From Melanopsichium pennsylvanicum (lineage: Eukaryota > Basidiomycota > Ustilaginomycetes > Ustilaginales), in the NCBI GenBank assembly GCA_900208305.1, contig OAPG01000008.1, positions 62,001-126,000 of the forward strand: DNA of 64,000 nt, read 5' to 3'. The position numbers were made by a program, and so were the translations under genes. Shown in pieces: positions 45,956 through 57,243 of this stretch. Position 1 is the first letter of the stretch; each line of letters opens with the position of its first letter. The notes under the pieces are model-generated. The model did not search any database and was not told where the DNA came from. It saw nothing but the letters and a program-made list of their open reading frames with translations.

Positions 45956-46921
45956 TGTTGAATCGGCTGAGATCCGGTGGGAGAGCATGTCTCGACGGAT
46001 CTCAGGGAGATCTGGTGGATATTGGTGGGCTCATGGGATTTAAGGTTAGCGCAGGACCGAGAAGTTGAATCGGACGAAATCCGGTGAGAGAGCAGGTCTC
46101 AACGGATCTCACGGAAATTCGGCGAGTGGCAGTGACTTGCCGGATATCGAAGGTATCGATGGCAAGGGGAGCATCTGCGATGGCGGCAACCAACGCCACG
46201 CCGGAACGACACGTGGGCCAATCGACGCCCAGGGGGCAACGGAGAGGGAGCACGCGGGCGTGCTCGGAAGCACCCTGCCGAAGGACTAGGGGGCGGTCTT
46301 ATCGTGCGGGGGGTCCAAGCTCGACGCACGCAGGTCGTACAGTACCGATGGACCTCGCACACGATACATATATATAAATACTCTGTTCCCCGCTATCGGA
46401 TGAGCGGAAGCTCATCCACTCTATCTTATATCTCAGTCACACATAGTTATCAGTACGTCGTACTTACCATACTCTTCACACGTCGCACATCGCAATACCA
46501 TTTATTGCGATCCATATAGTCTGTGTCCCCGTCGGTGAACGGAGAACAACGTATAGATGTCGTCGACACCACAATCGACGCTGTAGCACCTCAACTACAG
46601 GCGGAACCTCAACCGCGGGCCTGGCACCACAACCAGTCCCTCATAACTCCACCGGCGACGACGGCTGAGGTCTAACCCAGCCATCAGCAGTATCCCGTCG
46701 ACGTCGTGACACTCGCGTCGACCGAATACCCAGTCCGAGCTTGCCGCGTTACCTCTGTACGGAGTGTCACCAGCGGTCAGCCGATATCTGTCGAGAGATC
46801 GCCACTCGCGGGATTCTCTTCGATATCCGTTGAGGCCAAGCTTAACCGCCGGAACTCACCGAAATCCGGCGAGTCGCGCATTCTCACGGGAATTCGGATC
46901 TCTGGCACGCGACCGCTGACA
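45956..46921 (+). mobile_element. Putative 5' LTR of element B (Ty3/gypsy host element)
   Basis: The right end is set by comparison with element A: both have '..TGACA' followed by TTAGAGTGGATCGT(A/T)CAAG just before gag. The left end (TGTTG at 45956) is a guess from LTR end rules (TG...CA) and expected length (966 bp; A's LTRs are 1041 and 1103 bp). A strong TATA box, TATATATAAATA, lies at 46369-46380, and the following 150 bp are similar to the transcribed region of A's LTR (shared 'TCATCCACTCTA' block). The 3' partner is beyond the window, so a target duplication cannot be tested. Confidence 0.6.
46369..46380 (+). promoter_or_regulatory. TATA box of element B LTR
   Basis: TATATATAAATA inside the putative LTR, at the position homologous to the TATATA of element A's LTR. 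It is the likely start of element transcription. Confidence 0.6.
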
Positions 46922-47071
46922 TTAGAGTGGATCGTACAAGCGACGCCCCAAGTTCACCAAGATGGCCGACTCTGCACTACATGACAGACTCGACCGCCTC
47001 ATTGCCCTCCTTGAGCAGCAGCAGGTAGACAATGCCGCCCTCAAGGCTCGGCTTGACCAACAGGAGACTCC

Positions 47072-48174
47072 TGTCAGGGGGCGTTGTGCCAAACTCAAGC
47101 TTCGCGCCGAGATCCGCTGAAACCGTCTGTTTTAGCGTGTTTGAGATTGAGACCTGATAAGCAGACCGGTTCTATTGTGTTTTGCTATGAGACCTGCTGC
47201 GCAACTCTTGAGCTGACTGACCACTGTGAACACTCCGTTCAGAGGTAATGCGGCTCGTCTGTGTGTTGTAAGACCTTCACGATGCACAAGTGCTCTTGAT
47301 GCAAGTGTTGGTCACCGTCAGGGACTGCTTTGGATGGTCTTGAAGCTGTCGTGATAATGAATTGGCTACGGTGGAGGTTCCGTGACCGCGGTTGAGGTTC
47401 CGCCTACAGTTGAGGTGCTGTAGTGTCAGTGATGGTGCTGACAATCGTCGATGAAGCTTGTCTCCTTATACTGAGGAGAACACAGACACTGGATAGCTGC
47501 AATACCGTATGATTGCAGCTGCTGACGAGAACTATATACTGAGTAACTGATAACGACTTGTAAAGTAAAGACTGGGTTAATATAAAGTAGAGTGGATGAG
47601 TCCCGCTCCTCCACGACTGTAAAGACTGTGTTCTTATATACCTATGGCCCTCCAGGGGCTCCCCTTTGTCCGCTATGACCCTGGTACACCAGAGTATCAA
47701 TGGCCACCAGAGTTTCGACGTGTCCGCGAGCTTGGGCCCCGTGCTAGTCAATGCCGACTGTCATCAACTATGACAACCACGAGCTTGGGCCCTGTGTTAA
47801 ACAATGCCGACTGCCCTCAACTATGACAACCACGAGCTTGGGCCCCGTGTTAAACAATACCAACTGCCAGCAACCATGTCGCCCTTGAGCTTGGGCCCCG
47901 TGCTAACCAGTGCTGGCTGTCAGCAACCATGACACACACAGCGGACGGTAGCTTGGGCCCCGTGCTAACCAGTGCTGGCTGTCAGCAACCATGACACACA
48001 CAGCGGACGGTCCTACATCATGTTGCACCCTTCCATCAGGCCTCCTGTACCAGACGGAGGCTGTCAGAGGGCGTTGCACTGATATCGGGTGAAACCACGT
48101 GTTCTAGCGGATGTCAACCTGAAACCCGATAGAACACAGTGTTTCACCGGGTTTGAAATCCACCTCCGGTAACA
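47072..48174 (-). repeat. 3' LTR of element A
   Basis: 1103 bp. It contains a tandem array of about 53-62-bp units, each starting near GAGCTTGGGCCC, with five copies (about 47722-48012). The matching LTR has four copies. Confidence 0.93.
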
Positions 48175-48639
48175 CTACCCCCCTTCCAAGAACCGAGCTC
48201 CTGCGAGGTAATGAAGTCCGGCGGCGCAGAGAACTTAGCTCCTACCAGCCCTTATCCTCGGTGTACAACTCTTCTTTTGCAATGGTCTTCATCATCTATT
48301 CCTATATCACCACGATCCTCCTGTGCAATCTTAATGCAACAGACTCGCCTGTATCATGTTGTAATTGCAATGTCTTGTTCCTTCTTACCATGTTTGTGTT
48401 GAAAAGCCTGTGACGTCGCCAACCGTTGCCTTCCACTTTCAGCCCCGGTGTATGAGATCCGATAGAATTACCACTTTAAGCGGGTTTCAACTGAGATCGG
48501 CTGCAGAGGGTTGTTTTATCGGATTTCAACTGAATTCGGATAAAACAGCGCGTTTTACCGGGTCTGAGATTCAAACCTAGCTTTCGCGATGCTTTGTCCC
48601 AAGGCAATCCGGGGCGGTTTTATGGTACTTCTACGCCGT

Positions 48640-48775
48640 CCCCCCCTCCAATCGCTCATACTCCTGGATGAGTTGGGGGGCGTTGACCGCCTCTGCTGGT
48701 TCCCATGAAGCTGCTTCCTCGGGATACCCTTTCCACTGGACCAAGTATTCCACTGGTTGGTATCGTCGTCCTTAA
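48640..48775 (-). pseudogene. Chromodomain remnant of element A
   Basis: In a frame different from the upstream RT/RNase H frame, the minus strand encodes 'VEYLVQWKGYPEEAASWEP' followed by 'LIQEYERL', the core of a chromodomain. It shows that the parent of A was a chromovirus and that an internal deletion removed the integrase and shifted the frame. Confidence 0.8.
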
Positions 48776-51100
48776 CCGGGTCTCAAGTTGAGATCCGGTG
48801 GTTGTACCATGTTTTATCCGATTTCGCGTCAAAATCGGGTAAGCTACCACGCTTTCATGCTGATTTGGATTTCCTTCCGGCGATTCAAACACGCTTGCCG
48901 GCAGCAGCTGCCGCATGTTGTGCTCTTTCTCCATTCCTGCCGGTTGCATGTCCGATCGCCGAGTGAGTGCATCAGGCTCTCCACCTTTGTTGCCAGGCCT
49001 GTAATGTAGCACAAAGTCGTAGTCGGCGAGCACTACCGCCCAGCAAGCTTGTCGCCCGTTTATACGCCTCTGTGACTTGAAGTATTTGAGGGCTTCATGA
49101 TCCGTGTAGATGACCAGCTGACTTGGCAATCCTGCCAGCATATGTCGCCATTGCTGCAGGCACGCCACGACGGCGAGGAGTTCCTTATCATGGATCTCAT
49201 AGTTCCTTTCGGCTGGTTGCATCTTTCTTGAGTAATAGGCCACAGGGTGCCAACGTTTCTTGTGCTCCTGCTTCAAGACTCCTGCTATGGCAAAATCGCT
49301 AGCGTCAGTCTCTAGGCGAGTCGGCAGATGGTAATCGAAATGCTTGAGTACTCCGGCCGTTGTGAAGGCCTCAATGAGCTTGTGGAAAGCGTGTTGGGCA
49401 TCCTCTGACAGCTCAAACTTCTTGAACCTCTCCGTCGGCTTGACCAACGAGGTGAGAGGCCTTGCAATTCGTGCAGAATGAGCAATGAACCTCCTATAGA
49501 AGTTGGCAAACCCTAGGAATCGCTGGATATTGTGTATAGAGGCTGGCATCGGCCACTCCTGAATGGTTTGTACCTTCTCGGGGTCCATTTCAATCCCTCC
49601 TGGCTTAATGATGTACCCCAGGAACTCGACCTGATCTGTATGGAAAGTGCATTTTGAGAGCTTGGCAAAGAGCCGGTTGGCTCGAAGCCTCTCCAAGACC
49701 TCCCGGACGTGATCGATGTGCTCCTCCTCATTGTTGCTGAAGATGAGGAAGTCATCCAGATATACGACAACAAACACGCCAATGATGTCTCTATAGATAC
49801 TGTTGATCAGAGACTGGAAATGCGATGGTGCGTTGGCCAACCCGAACGGCATCACCAAGTACTTGTACAATCCGAGCTGAGTACCAAAAGCTGTTTTCCA
49901 TTCATCGCCGTCTGCGATGCGAACCAGGTTATATGCAGCCTTAAGGTCCAGCTTAGTATATACCTTTGCATTACGAAGTAAGAATAGTTGCTCCTCAATG
50001 AGGGGCAGCGGCGCTCTATTCTTAATTGTGATCTCATTGAGACCACGGTAGTCGACGCAGAGACATAGGCTCCCGTCCTTCTTGGGCACAAACAGGACTG
50101 GCGAGCGTGCAGGGCTCTTCGACGGTCGAATGAATCCCTTTGCGAGGTTCTCGTCAAGGTACTTGCGCAGTTCCTCCATCTCCTTAGGACCCTTCAGATA
50201 GAGCGGGCCTTGAGGAGGTTTTGCTCCCAATTCGAGCTCTATCTTGAGGTCGTGTTCGGTCCGGTGGGGTAGCTTGTCTGCTTCGACCTCGTTAAAGACC
50301 TCGGCAAGGTCCTGGTAAGGCTCCGGTACCTGCTCCGGGGGCTTGTCCTTCTCAACTTCCATGTCAACCCCTTTGTCTGCCCCGGTAGGGACAAACCCAA
50401 AGGCTGGCAACGACGTTGCCGGAACGTCGAGAAGCATGAACCCAATGGGTCCATCTTCAACGGCAGCCCTTAGAAGCTGCTTGGCCGATACAAACTCGTG
50501 ACCGTGGAGTTTGAAGTCCAGAACCGGCACCCTGTTCTGGCGGGTTTTGGTTGAAATCCGCTGAACTGACCCGTCCTGTCGGGTCTCGTTTGAAATCCGA
50601 TAAAACGCGTTGTTTAATCGGGTTTTGTGTGGGGCCCCGGTTTGTGGAGTAAATTCGCAGGGTTTGGCGTTCGTTGTCATCCCAAACTCCACTCAACCTT
50701 CCTCCCAATTGATTGAGGGTCGGAGCTTACGCAACTGATCATAGCCTATGATAAGGTCGTAATCCGCCGCCTCGGCGACCGCTACTTCCACCTGTCCCAG
50801 TGAATAGTGGTCGATACTTACCTGTACAACGGCGGTATGGTCTATGTACATCTTGTGACCCGTTACGCCGTGAATCGATCTTGTTTTTGTAGGTTTTGTG
50901 GTTATCTTGTGGTCCGAAACAAATGCTTGTGAAAGTATAGACAAGCCAGCACCGGTATCCGCGAGTATGCGAGCTCCATGGCCCTCAACGGTGCCCTTGA
51001 GTTCGAGTACCGAGGAACCCGATGTGGCTGTGAAACAGAATTGGCAGTCTTGAGCAATGCATTGCGATGGCATAGGTGGTTGTAGGGCAAGACACGCCAT
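48656..51100 (-). pseudogene. Pol of element A (protease, RT, RNase H; integrase lost)
   Basis: It starts at an ATG at 51100 that overlaps the gag stop (TGATG). The protease has ADTGAGLSIL. An in-frame TGA at 50695-50693 splits the frame just after protease; the equivalent region of element B has no stop. The RT is well preserved, with 'LFVPKKDGSL', 'MPFGLANAPSHFQ' and catalytic YLDD. RNase H has 'TDASDFAIAGVL', 'YEIHDKELLAVV' and 'YTDHEALKYF'. Beyond 'RPGNKGGEPDALTRR' the homology ends; a short unrelated tail leads into the out-of-frame chromodomain remnant. It is not functional as it stands. Confidence 0.88.
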
Positions 51101-52578
51101 CAGTGTGCTGCCCCACGCTCGTTTCCCTGCCTGTCGTCAGGATCTCCTTCGGGGTTACTCGTGCCTTCGTCGTCATAGACTGCGGCTTCTAGGTCCAGCT
51201 GGGGCTCGCCCTCGTAATTGGCCTCCTCAGGTTCCTGCTGTATATCCTCCCTGCCTTCCTCATCTGCGATGACAATGTTCGCTCCCACACGGGGTCCTGA
51301 TGGCCTGACGACCGCATGAGTTGTCTTTTGAGGACAGTTGTTGGACCAGTGGCCTGGCTTCTTGCAGATGTAGCAAGTGTCACTCCCCACGGTTGTGGGT
51401 CCAGCTCGAGCAGGGGTGCGTGGAGCCAGGTGGGGAGGCGGCGCCCGATTGGCAATTGGTATACCCTGAGGGGTATAGCTGGCCCTTGGAGCTTGCTGGG
51501 CTGGCTTGGGCGTGGCCTGGAGTCCTCCAACGGGTCTGTTAACGGCCATCGGTGGGCCAGATGGCATGTACGCCGGCCTGGACGACTCCGTTGGTGGAAT
51601 CGAGTGCCATCGTTGGGCTTGCTGGTTTACCACCCGCTGCCGGTCGATGGCTTCAACCTCGGCGTACCACTCCCAAAGCGATGGGGGTGGGCTTTGCTCG
51701 AACTTCTCCTGCAGGCTGCGAGAGAGTCCCGAGCGGAAGTAGTACTTTGCGAGCTCCTGGTCGCCAATGTTGGCTCGGCCTTCAAGGTCCCTAAACCGTT
51801 CAAGGTACCTGGTGGCCGTGCCGGGACAGTCATCCTGCATACGCAGCTTCTGAAGCTCCGTGATGGCCTCAAGCCTCAGGTCTCGCTGTCCATATTGTTC
51901 CTTGAGTCTCTGTGTGAACATATTCCAGTCGTTGAAGAGGATGCCTTGCTGTTGGCGGTCGGCCCTTAGCTTAGACTTCCACCATTCTCGAGCACTGCCC
52001 TCGAGGAACTGACTGGTGTAAGCGACCATCTTACCATGGTCCCGGATACCCTTCATCCTGAACCACCACTCAGCCTCGATGAAGAACATGTCCATATCCT
52101 TGAGGTCCATCTTCGGGAACGGGGTCTTGAGTTCCGTTGGCCACTTGGCCTCCTTGTCGTCTTTCGACTGCGGGGCTGACTCTCCAGGCGGCCTACTTAC
52201 CACTGCTTCGGTGGCCAATCCTAAGGCCGGGGGGAGTTCCGTGGGCGCAACCTGTCGTCTAGCCCCGGTTGGGGTAGAGTAGAGCTCGTACAAGCGAGCT
52301 CTGTTGCCCTTGTCGTCGTCTGGCCGGTTTCGGGCCGTAGGCGTCGGTGTCTCCGGCTCTGGGCGGTATGATACCTCCAGGCGGACGAGCACACGTTCCA
52401 CCAACGACTGGAGTCTGTCGATGCTCTGGTCCGTCCTCTTTTGTTGGGCTTCAACTTCCTCGATGTGATTCTTGAAGTCTTTCATCTTTGTCAGTAATTG
52501 ACCCGTGGTGTCATAGAGCGTCTGGAACAGGGGTCGTCCCGTCTGCTCTGGAGTCCGGGGTTGGGATTCGTCTGTCAT
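51100..52578 (-). CDS. Gag of element A
   Basis: 492 residues from the ATG at 52578 (the frame opens upstream into the LTR). The capsid region resembles that of element B ('EGSAREWWKSKLR', 'LKEQYGQRDLRLEA', 'YFRSGLSRSLQEKFE'). The nucleocapsid carries one CCHC knuckle, CYICKKPGHWSNNC. A coiled-coil-like N-terminal segment covers about residues 15-65. The stop codon TGA overlaps the pol ATG as TGATG. It is open throughout and may still be expressed. Confidence 0.88.
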   Translation of the reverse strand: MTDESQPRTPEQTGRPLFQTLYDTTGQLLTKMKDFKNHIEEVEAQQKRTDQSIDRLQSLVERVLVRLEVSYRPEPETPTPTARNRPDDDKGNRARLYELYSTPTGARRQVAPTELPPALGLATEAVVSRPPGESAPQSKDDKEAKWPTELKTPFPKMDLKDMDMFFIEAEWWFRMKGIRDHGKMVAYTSQFLEGSAREWWKSKLRADRQQQGILFNDWNMFTQRLKEQYGQRDLRLEAITELQKLRMQDDCPGTATRYLERFRDLEGRANIGDQELAKYYFRSGLSRSLQEKFEQSPPPSLWEWYAEVEAIDRQRVVNQQAQRWHSIPPTESSRPAYMPSGPPMAVNRPVGGLQATPKPAQQAPRASYTPQGIPIANRAPPPHLAPRTPARAGPTTVGSDTCYICKKPGHWSNNCPQKTTHAVVRPSGPRVGANIVIADEEGREDIQQEPEEANYEGEPQLDLEAAVYDDEGTSNPEGDPDDRQGNERGAAH

Positions 52579-52614
52579 ATTGGCGAGGGGCACTACTTGA
52601 ACGATCCACTCTAA

Positions 52615-53655
52615 TGTCAGGGGGCGTTGTGCCAAACTCAAGCTTCGCGCCGAGATCCGCTGAAACCGTCTGTTTTAGCGTGTTTGAGATTGAGACCTGA
52701 TAAGCAGGCCGGTTCTATTGTGTTTTGCTATGAGACCTGCTGCGCAACTCTTGAGCTGACTGACCACTGTGAACACTCCGTTCAGAGGTAATGCGGCTCG
52801 TCTGTGTGTTGTAAGACCTTCACGATGCACGAGTGCTCTTGATGCAAGTGTTGGTCACCGTCAGGGACTGCTTCGGATGGTCTTGAAGCTGTCGTGATAA
52901 TGAATTGGCTACGGTGGAGGTTCCGTGACCGCGGTTGAGGTTCCGCCTACAGTTGAGGTGCTGTAGTGTCAGTGATGGTGCTGACAATCGTCGATGAAGC
53001 TTGTCTCCTTATACTGAGGAGAACACAGACACTGGATAGCTGCAATACCGTATGATTGCAGCTGCTGACGAGAACTATATACTGAGTAACTGATAACGAC
53101 TTGTAAAGTAAAGACTGGGTTAATATAAAGTAGAGTGGATGAGTCCCGCTCCTCCACGACTGTAAAGACTGTGTTCTTATATACCTATGGCCCTCCAGGG
53201 GCTCCCCTTTGTCCGCTATGACCCTGGTACACCAGAGTATCAATGGCCACCAGAGTTTCGACGTGTCCGCGAGCTTGGGCCCCGTGCTAGTCAATGCCAA
53301 CTGTCATCAACTATGACAACCACGAGCTTGGGCCCTGTGTTAAACAATGCCGACTGCCCTCAACTATGACAACCACGAGCTTGGGCCCCGTGTTAAACAA
53401 TACCAACTGCCAGCAACCATGTCGCCCTTGAGCTTGGGCCCCGTGCTAACCAGTGCTGGCTGTCAGCAACCATGACACACACAGCGGACGGTCCTACATC
53501 ATGTTGCACCCTTCCATCAGGCCTCCTGTACCAGACGGAGGCTGTCAGAGGGCGTTGCACTGATATCGGGTGAAACCACGTGTTCTAGCGGATGTCAACC
53601 TGAAACCCAATAGAACACAGTGTTTCACCGGGTTTGAAATCCACCTCCGGTAACA
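52615..53655 (-). repeat. 5' LTR of element A
   Basis: 1041 bp, four copies of the GAGCTTGGGCCC-type tandem unit. Followed on the element's own strand by TTAGAGTGGATCG, the presumed primer-binding region shared with element B. Confidence 0.93.
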
Positions 53656-55538
53656 ACTCCCTCCCCTGGTCAACGAGCTAGGGAGCATGATCTAAGCTCC
53701 CCGACCCGTCGAGCCTCGCAGCAGGCGGATGAGTCCTACCTCGGTGGTCTCGAGACACCCACTCCTGCGACTAGACCACACCCTCGGTCCGTCACCTTCG
53801 ACATTCTCGACCGACGAGCGTACACCGACCAAGAAAAGTACGCTACGCCTACTGGACCTCGGTATGTCAAACCGGTGACCCCGGGGGCATGGACCGGCAC
53901 TGGCAGTGAACAGGACACTCAGCCCCACGCGGCCCTCAAGACTCCATTCCCCAAGCTCGACACTCGCGATATTGATATCTTCATTCTCGAGGCCGACGCT
54001 TGGTTCAAGGCTAATGGTGTGTACGACCATACTTCGATGATCCTACACACGGCAGCTCAGCTCGAGGGCACCGCTCGAGAGTGGTGGAAGGGTAAGCTCC
54101 GCGTCGACCGGCATCGTCAAGGGATGCTCTTCCATGATTGGAGCCACTTCACCACTCGACTCAGGGAGCTGTACAATCAGCGCAGCGACAGGGTTGATGC
54201 CTACAACAAACTCCTAGCGTTGAGGCTTATTACCGACACACCAGGAGCAGCAACGCGACATGTCGAGCAATTCCGAGACCTGGCAGCTCAGTGCCACATG
54301 GAGGACCCTGAGTTCGTCATCGACCTCTTCCAAGGGAGCCTTACTCGCTCACTTCAGGAGAAGTTCGAGCGTAACCCACCTGAAGACCAGTGGGCCTGGT
54401 ACCGGGAGGTCGAGGACATTGATCGCCAGCGTATGCGGCATCAGCAGAATGCTGTCCGCTTCGCCTCAACCCCAGCAATCAGGACTGCTCATACCGAACC
54501 GGGCATTCCCCAGAGAACTGGCTCTCGACCGTTGCCCCCTCATCTGGCACAGAAGCTGCCGGTACGGGAAGCACCACCGAGACCTCGCGACGATCGAAGG
54601 GTCGTCCCCGGCCCGACGACATTTAACAGCGACGCTTGTAGGGTCTGCGGCAAGACCGGGCATTGGCAGCGGAACTGTCCAGACGCCAAGCCAACGGTTT
54701 ACCCGGCTAGACCATCAGGACCACAGATGCGAGCGCACGTGGTGTTGGAGTCGGAGAAACCACAGGACGGCTCACCAGAGGAAGGAGACGGAGCTGAAGA
54801 CCATTGCAAAGACGATGGCGGTCTTGAAGACCACTTTGACCCCAACCTCTTCGCCGACGATCACGACGCAGGCGAGCCCTACCACAAGGACGAGGGAAAC
54901 GACCTTGGAGCGATGCAATGATGGCATGCATCGCTCTAAGACCGCCTTCGCCATCACCTTGTATATGTCAAGATTGTTCATTATGTTTCTCTGCAGCTTC
55001 CGGTGCCTCAGTACTCGAGCTAGCAGGTACGGTCAACCACCATCCTGCTAGCATTCTCGCCGACACCGGCGCTGCATTGTCTATAGTTTCAGCTCCGTTT
55101 GTTCGCAAGTACTCGATAACCACAAAACCCATAAAAAACAGAACTGTACACGGAGTGACCGGACATTCCCTCACGATCACGAGCGCTGCTGACGTCAACG
55201 TAGTCATAGGAGGACAACACCTAGGGATGCTCAAGGTCGCCGTCGCTGACGCTAGCGACTACAATTTCATCCTGGGGTACGATGAACTACGACACCTACA
55301 GCCAAGGGTCCATTGGGATACTGGACAGCTCGATTTCGGAAAAACCAACGAGATCCGGTCAGACGCGGTCGTTCAAGGGATTTCACCGAAATCCGCCGAG
55401 ACCGGCCGATCTGCCGAATCTCGAGCAAACTTAGTAGTACATGGCTACGAGTTCGTCGACGCCAACGAGCTCGTTCAGGCGGCACTACGGGATGGCCCCA
55501 TAGGGGTCATGCTAATCAGCGCTCCTCCGACGTCGCTC

Positions 55539-55968
55539 TGTTAGTGCCTACCAACCGGAGTCCAAAGAGGGGGTGCTCGGCCCCCCTCCCGATTGAGCAA
55601 TTGTCGTGATCGGGCCCCAACCGACCCTCTCCGGACCCCTCGCAGCGGAGCGGTCGGCCTGACACGATCCTCCTACCGCCCAACCGCGGCTGGCTCCTCC
55701 GTACGTAGGATACGACCGTCGGCAACCTAACATTGTAACGCCGCGGTGGGAAGTGACCGATAGTTCCTGTACCTTACCACCCCGCCCCCGCCTGACATGA
55801 GGTTGCCTCCGGACCTCGTCGCATGTATTACTTAGTTAGCTCTATAGCAACGCAGTAGTGTGCTCTGACCCCCGACCGCCTGTGTCGCCCCGCCTACGAC
55901 CTCTCCGTACCCGTAGCCTCCATCCCGGCTGTAGCCGCCCGCGGTATCTAGACCCTACAGCCTTAACA
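55539..55968 (+). repeat. 5' LTR of element C
   Basis: 430 bp, TGTTAGTGCC to GCCTTAACA, the same length as the 3' copy. Confidence 0.95.
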
Positions 55969-56007
55969 TTACATGCGACCTCCCCACGGGACGACGTCGT
56001 AACCAAG

Positions 56008-57243
56008 ATGAGTACACGCTCCAACCGACAAAACCAAACGGACGCCTCCCCCCAAGCGGAGGGAGACGCTCCCACCATCTCCCCCAGCGGAGACGAGCCC
56101 GCCAGCGTTGTTGCACCCTCGGGCGAACCGCCCGCCGCCCTGACCACCTTGGTCCAAGGGCAAGTGGATATCCTGGCGCTTCTGCGTGAAACCTCTGAAC
56201 AACAGCGGCGCATTACCGCTCTGCTAGAGGCCGCCTTCTTCCCCAGGGAGGATCAACCTAGACCGGAGTCTTCTCAGCACTACCAAGGAGCAACCGCTGC
56301 CCAGGTCCCCCCGCCAACCGTAGCCCCCGTCTACGTGGAGGCCGCGCCCCGCGAGCCAGAGATTCGACTCCAGGCTCCGGAATGGGACGGCAGCCAAGAC
56401 AAACTGGAGGACTTCTTGGATCAATGCGAACTCAACTTCGAGGCTAATCCCTCCAAGTTTCCGACGGATGCCCGTCGCATCATGTTTGCCATCGGCAACA
56501 TGACGGGCAAACCACGAACCCGCATTCGCAATGTGCGACAACAGGAGGGGGAGGATCCGCCCTGGATGAGCTCCTGGAGGGCCTTTTGCGCCGACCTCCG
56601 TCGCGTCCATGGCGATCCCGACCCCAGCTACACCGCACGCCTCCAACTGAATGCCCTCTGCCAGAAGGGATCAGTATTGGAGCACGCGGCGGAGTTCATG
56701 TCGCTGACGGCCAAATCGCACCTGACCGACCAGCAGCAGGCGTTGATGCTGTTCGAACAAAGCCTCCGGCCGCGCCTACGGGAAAAGCTCACCCACGTGC
56801 CGATGACCGACATCCGTGACTTCATCAACGCCGCCATTGTCACGGAGCGCCGGATGCAGGTGATACAGGAGGCCACGACAAGACCCGCGGAGTCACAGCT
56901 GCAACACCGACCGCCCCTCCCAGCCGTGACGGCCAAACGAGAGCCCCCGGAGGGACCCCGCAAAATGGAACGACCTCCACTACCGGCCAAGGACCCTACG
57001 CGTGATGCGGCGGAACGCCTCCGCCAGCACCGACGGACCAACGGGCAGTGCTTCGGCTGCGGTGGCAGCGACCATTTGGCCCGTGACTGCCCGAAGGCGC
57101 CCCAAACACAAACTCTCCGGGCACATGCTATTTCATTTGACAACAATTCTGGGACTATACTCGTCAACCCCATGGATGACGGGTCAGCCTCCAACCCCGA
57201 CAGTGACCTATTGGATTCGGAGGATCCCCCGGAGGGAAACTAA
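56008..57243 (+). CDS. Gag of element C
   Basis: 411 residues from the ATG at 56008, 39 nt after the LTR. The N-terminus has an acidic/Pro-rich stretch. The capsid region includes 'EWDGSQDKLEDFLDQCELNF' and 'MLFEQSLRPRLREKL' helices typical of Ty3/gypsy Gag. The nucleocapsid has one CCHC knuckle, CFGCGGSDHLARDC, close to the C-terminus. The last sense codons form a slippery heptamer directly before the TAA, which gives access to the protease frame. Confidence 0.88.
   Translation: MSTRSNRQNQTDASPQAEGDAPTISPSGDEPASVVAPSGEPPAALTTLVQGQVDILALLRETSEQQRRITALLEAAFFPREDQPRPESSQHYQGATAAQVPPPTVAPVYVEAAPREPEIRLQAPEWDGSQDKLEDFLDQCELNFEANPSKFPTDARRIMFAIGNMTGKPRTRIRNVRQQEGEDPPWMSSWRAFCADLRRVHGDPDPSYTARLQLNALCQKGSVLEHAAEFMSLTAKSHLTDQQQALMLFEQSLRPRLREKLTHVPMTDIRDFINAAIVTERRMQVIQEATTRPAESQLQHRPPLPAVTAKREPPEGPRKMERPPLPAKDPTRDAAERLRQHRRTNGQCFGCGGSDHLARDCPKAPQTQTLRAHAISFDNNSGTILVNPMDDGSASNPDSDLLDSEDPPEGN

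Larger units (their letters stand above)
47072..53655 (-). mobile_element. Element A: Ty3/gypsy chromovirus-type retrotransposon, internally deleted
   Basis: 6584 bp with direct LTRs of 1103 bp (47072-48174) and 1041 bp (52615-53655), both bounded TGTCAG...GTAACA on the plus strand. It is flanked by a perfect 5-bp target duplication, ACTCC (47067-47071 and 53656-53660). Transcription is leftwards: gag 52578-51100, then protease-RT-RNase H. A polypurine tract (GGAAGGGGGG) abuts the 3' LTR. Integrase is missing. By eye the LTRs differ at about five positions, all transitions, plus one extra 62-bp tandem unit, so insertion is recent. Confidence 0.95.
46962..54921 (+). pseudogene. Gag of element B, interrupted by element A
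   Basis: Codons run from the ATG at 46962 to 47071, then resume at 53661 and end at the TGA at 54919-54921. Skipping element A and one target copy keeps frame: 1371 nt, 456 residues, no stop. The capsid-like region ('EGTAREWWKGKLR', 'LRELYNQRSD', 'FQGSLTRSLQEKFE') is typical of Ty3/gypsy retrotransposon Gag. A single CCHC knuckle (CRVCGKTGHWQRNC) lies near the C-terminus. The coding sequence is otherwise undamaged, so the break is a single insertion event. Confidence 0.85.

Noticed and set aside
47722..48012. CRISPR-like array of direct repeats
   Set aside because: The repeats are contiguous 53-62-bp units without unique spacers, inside an LTR of a eukaryotic element.
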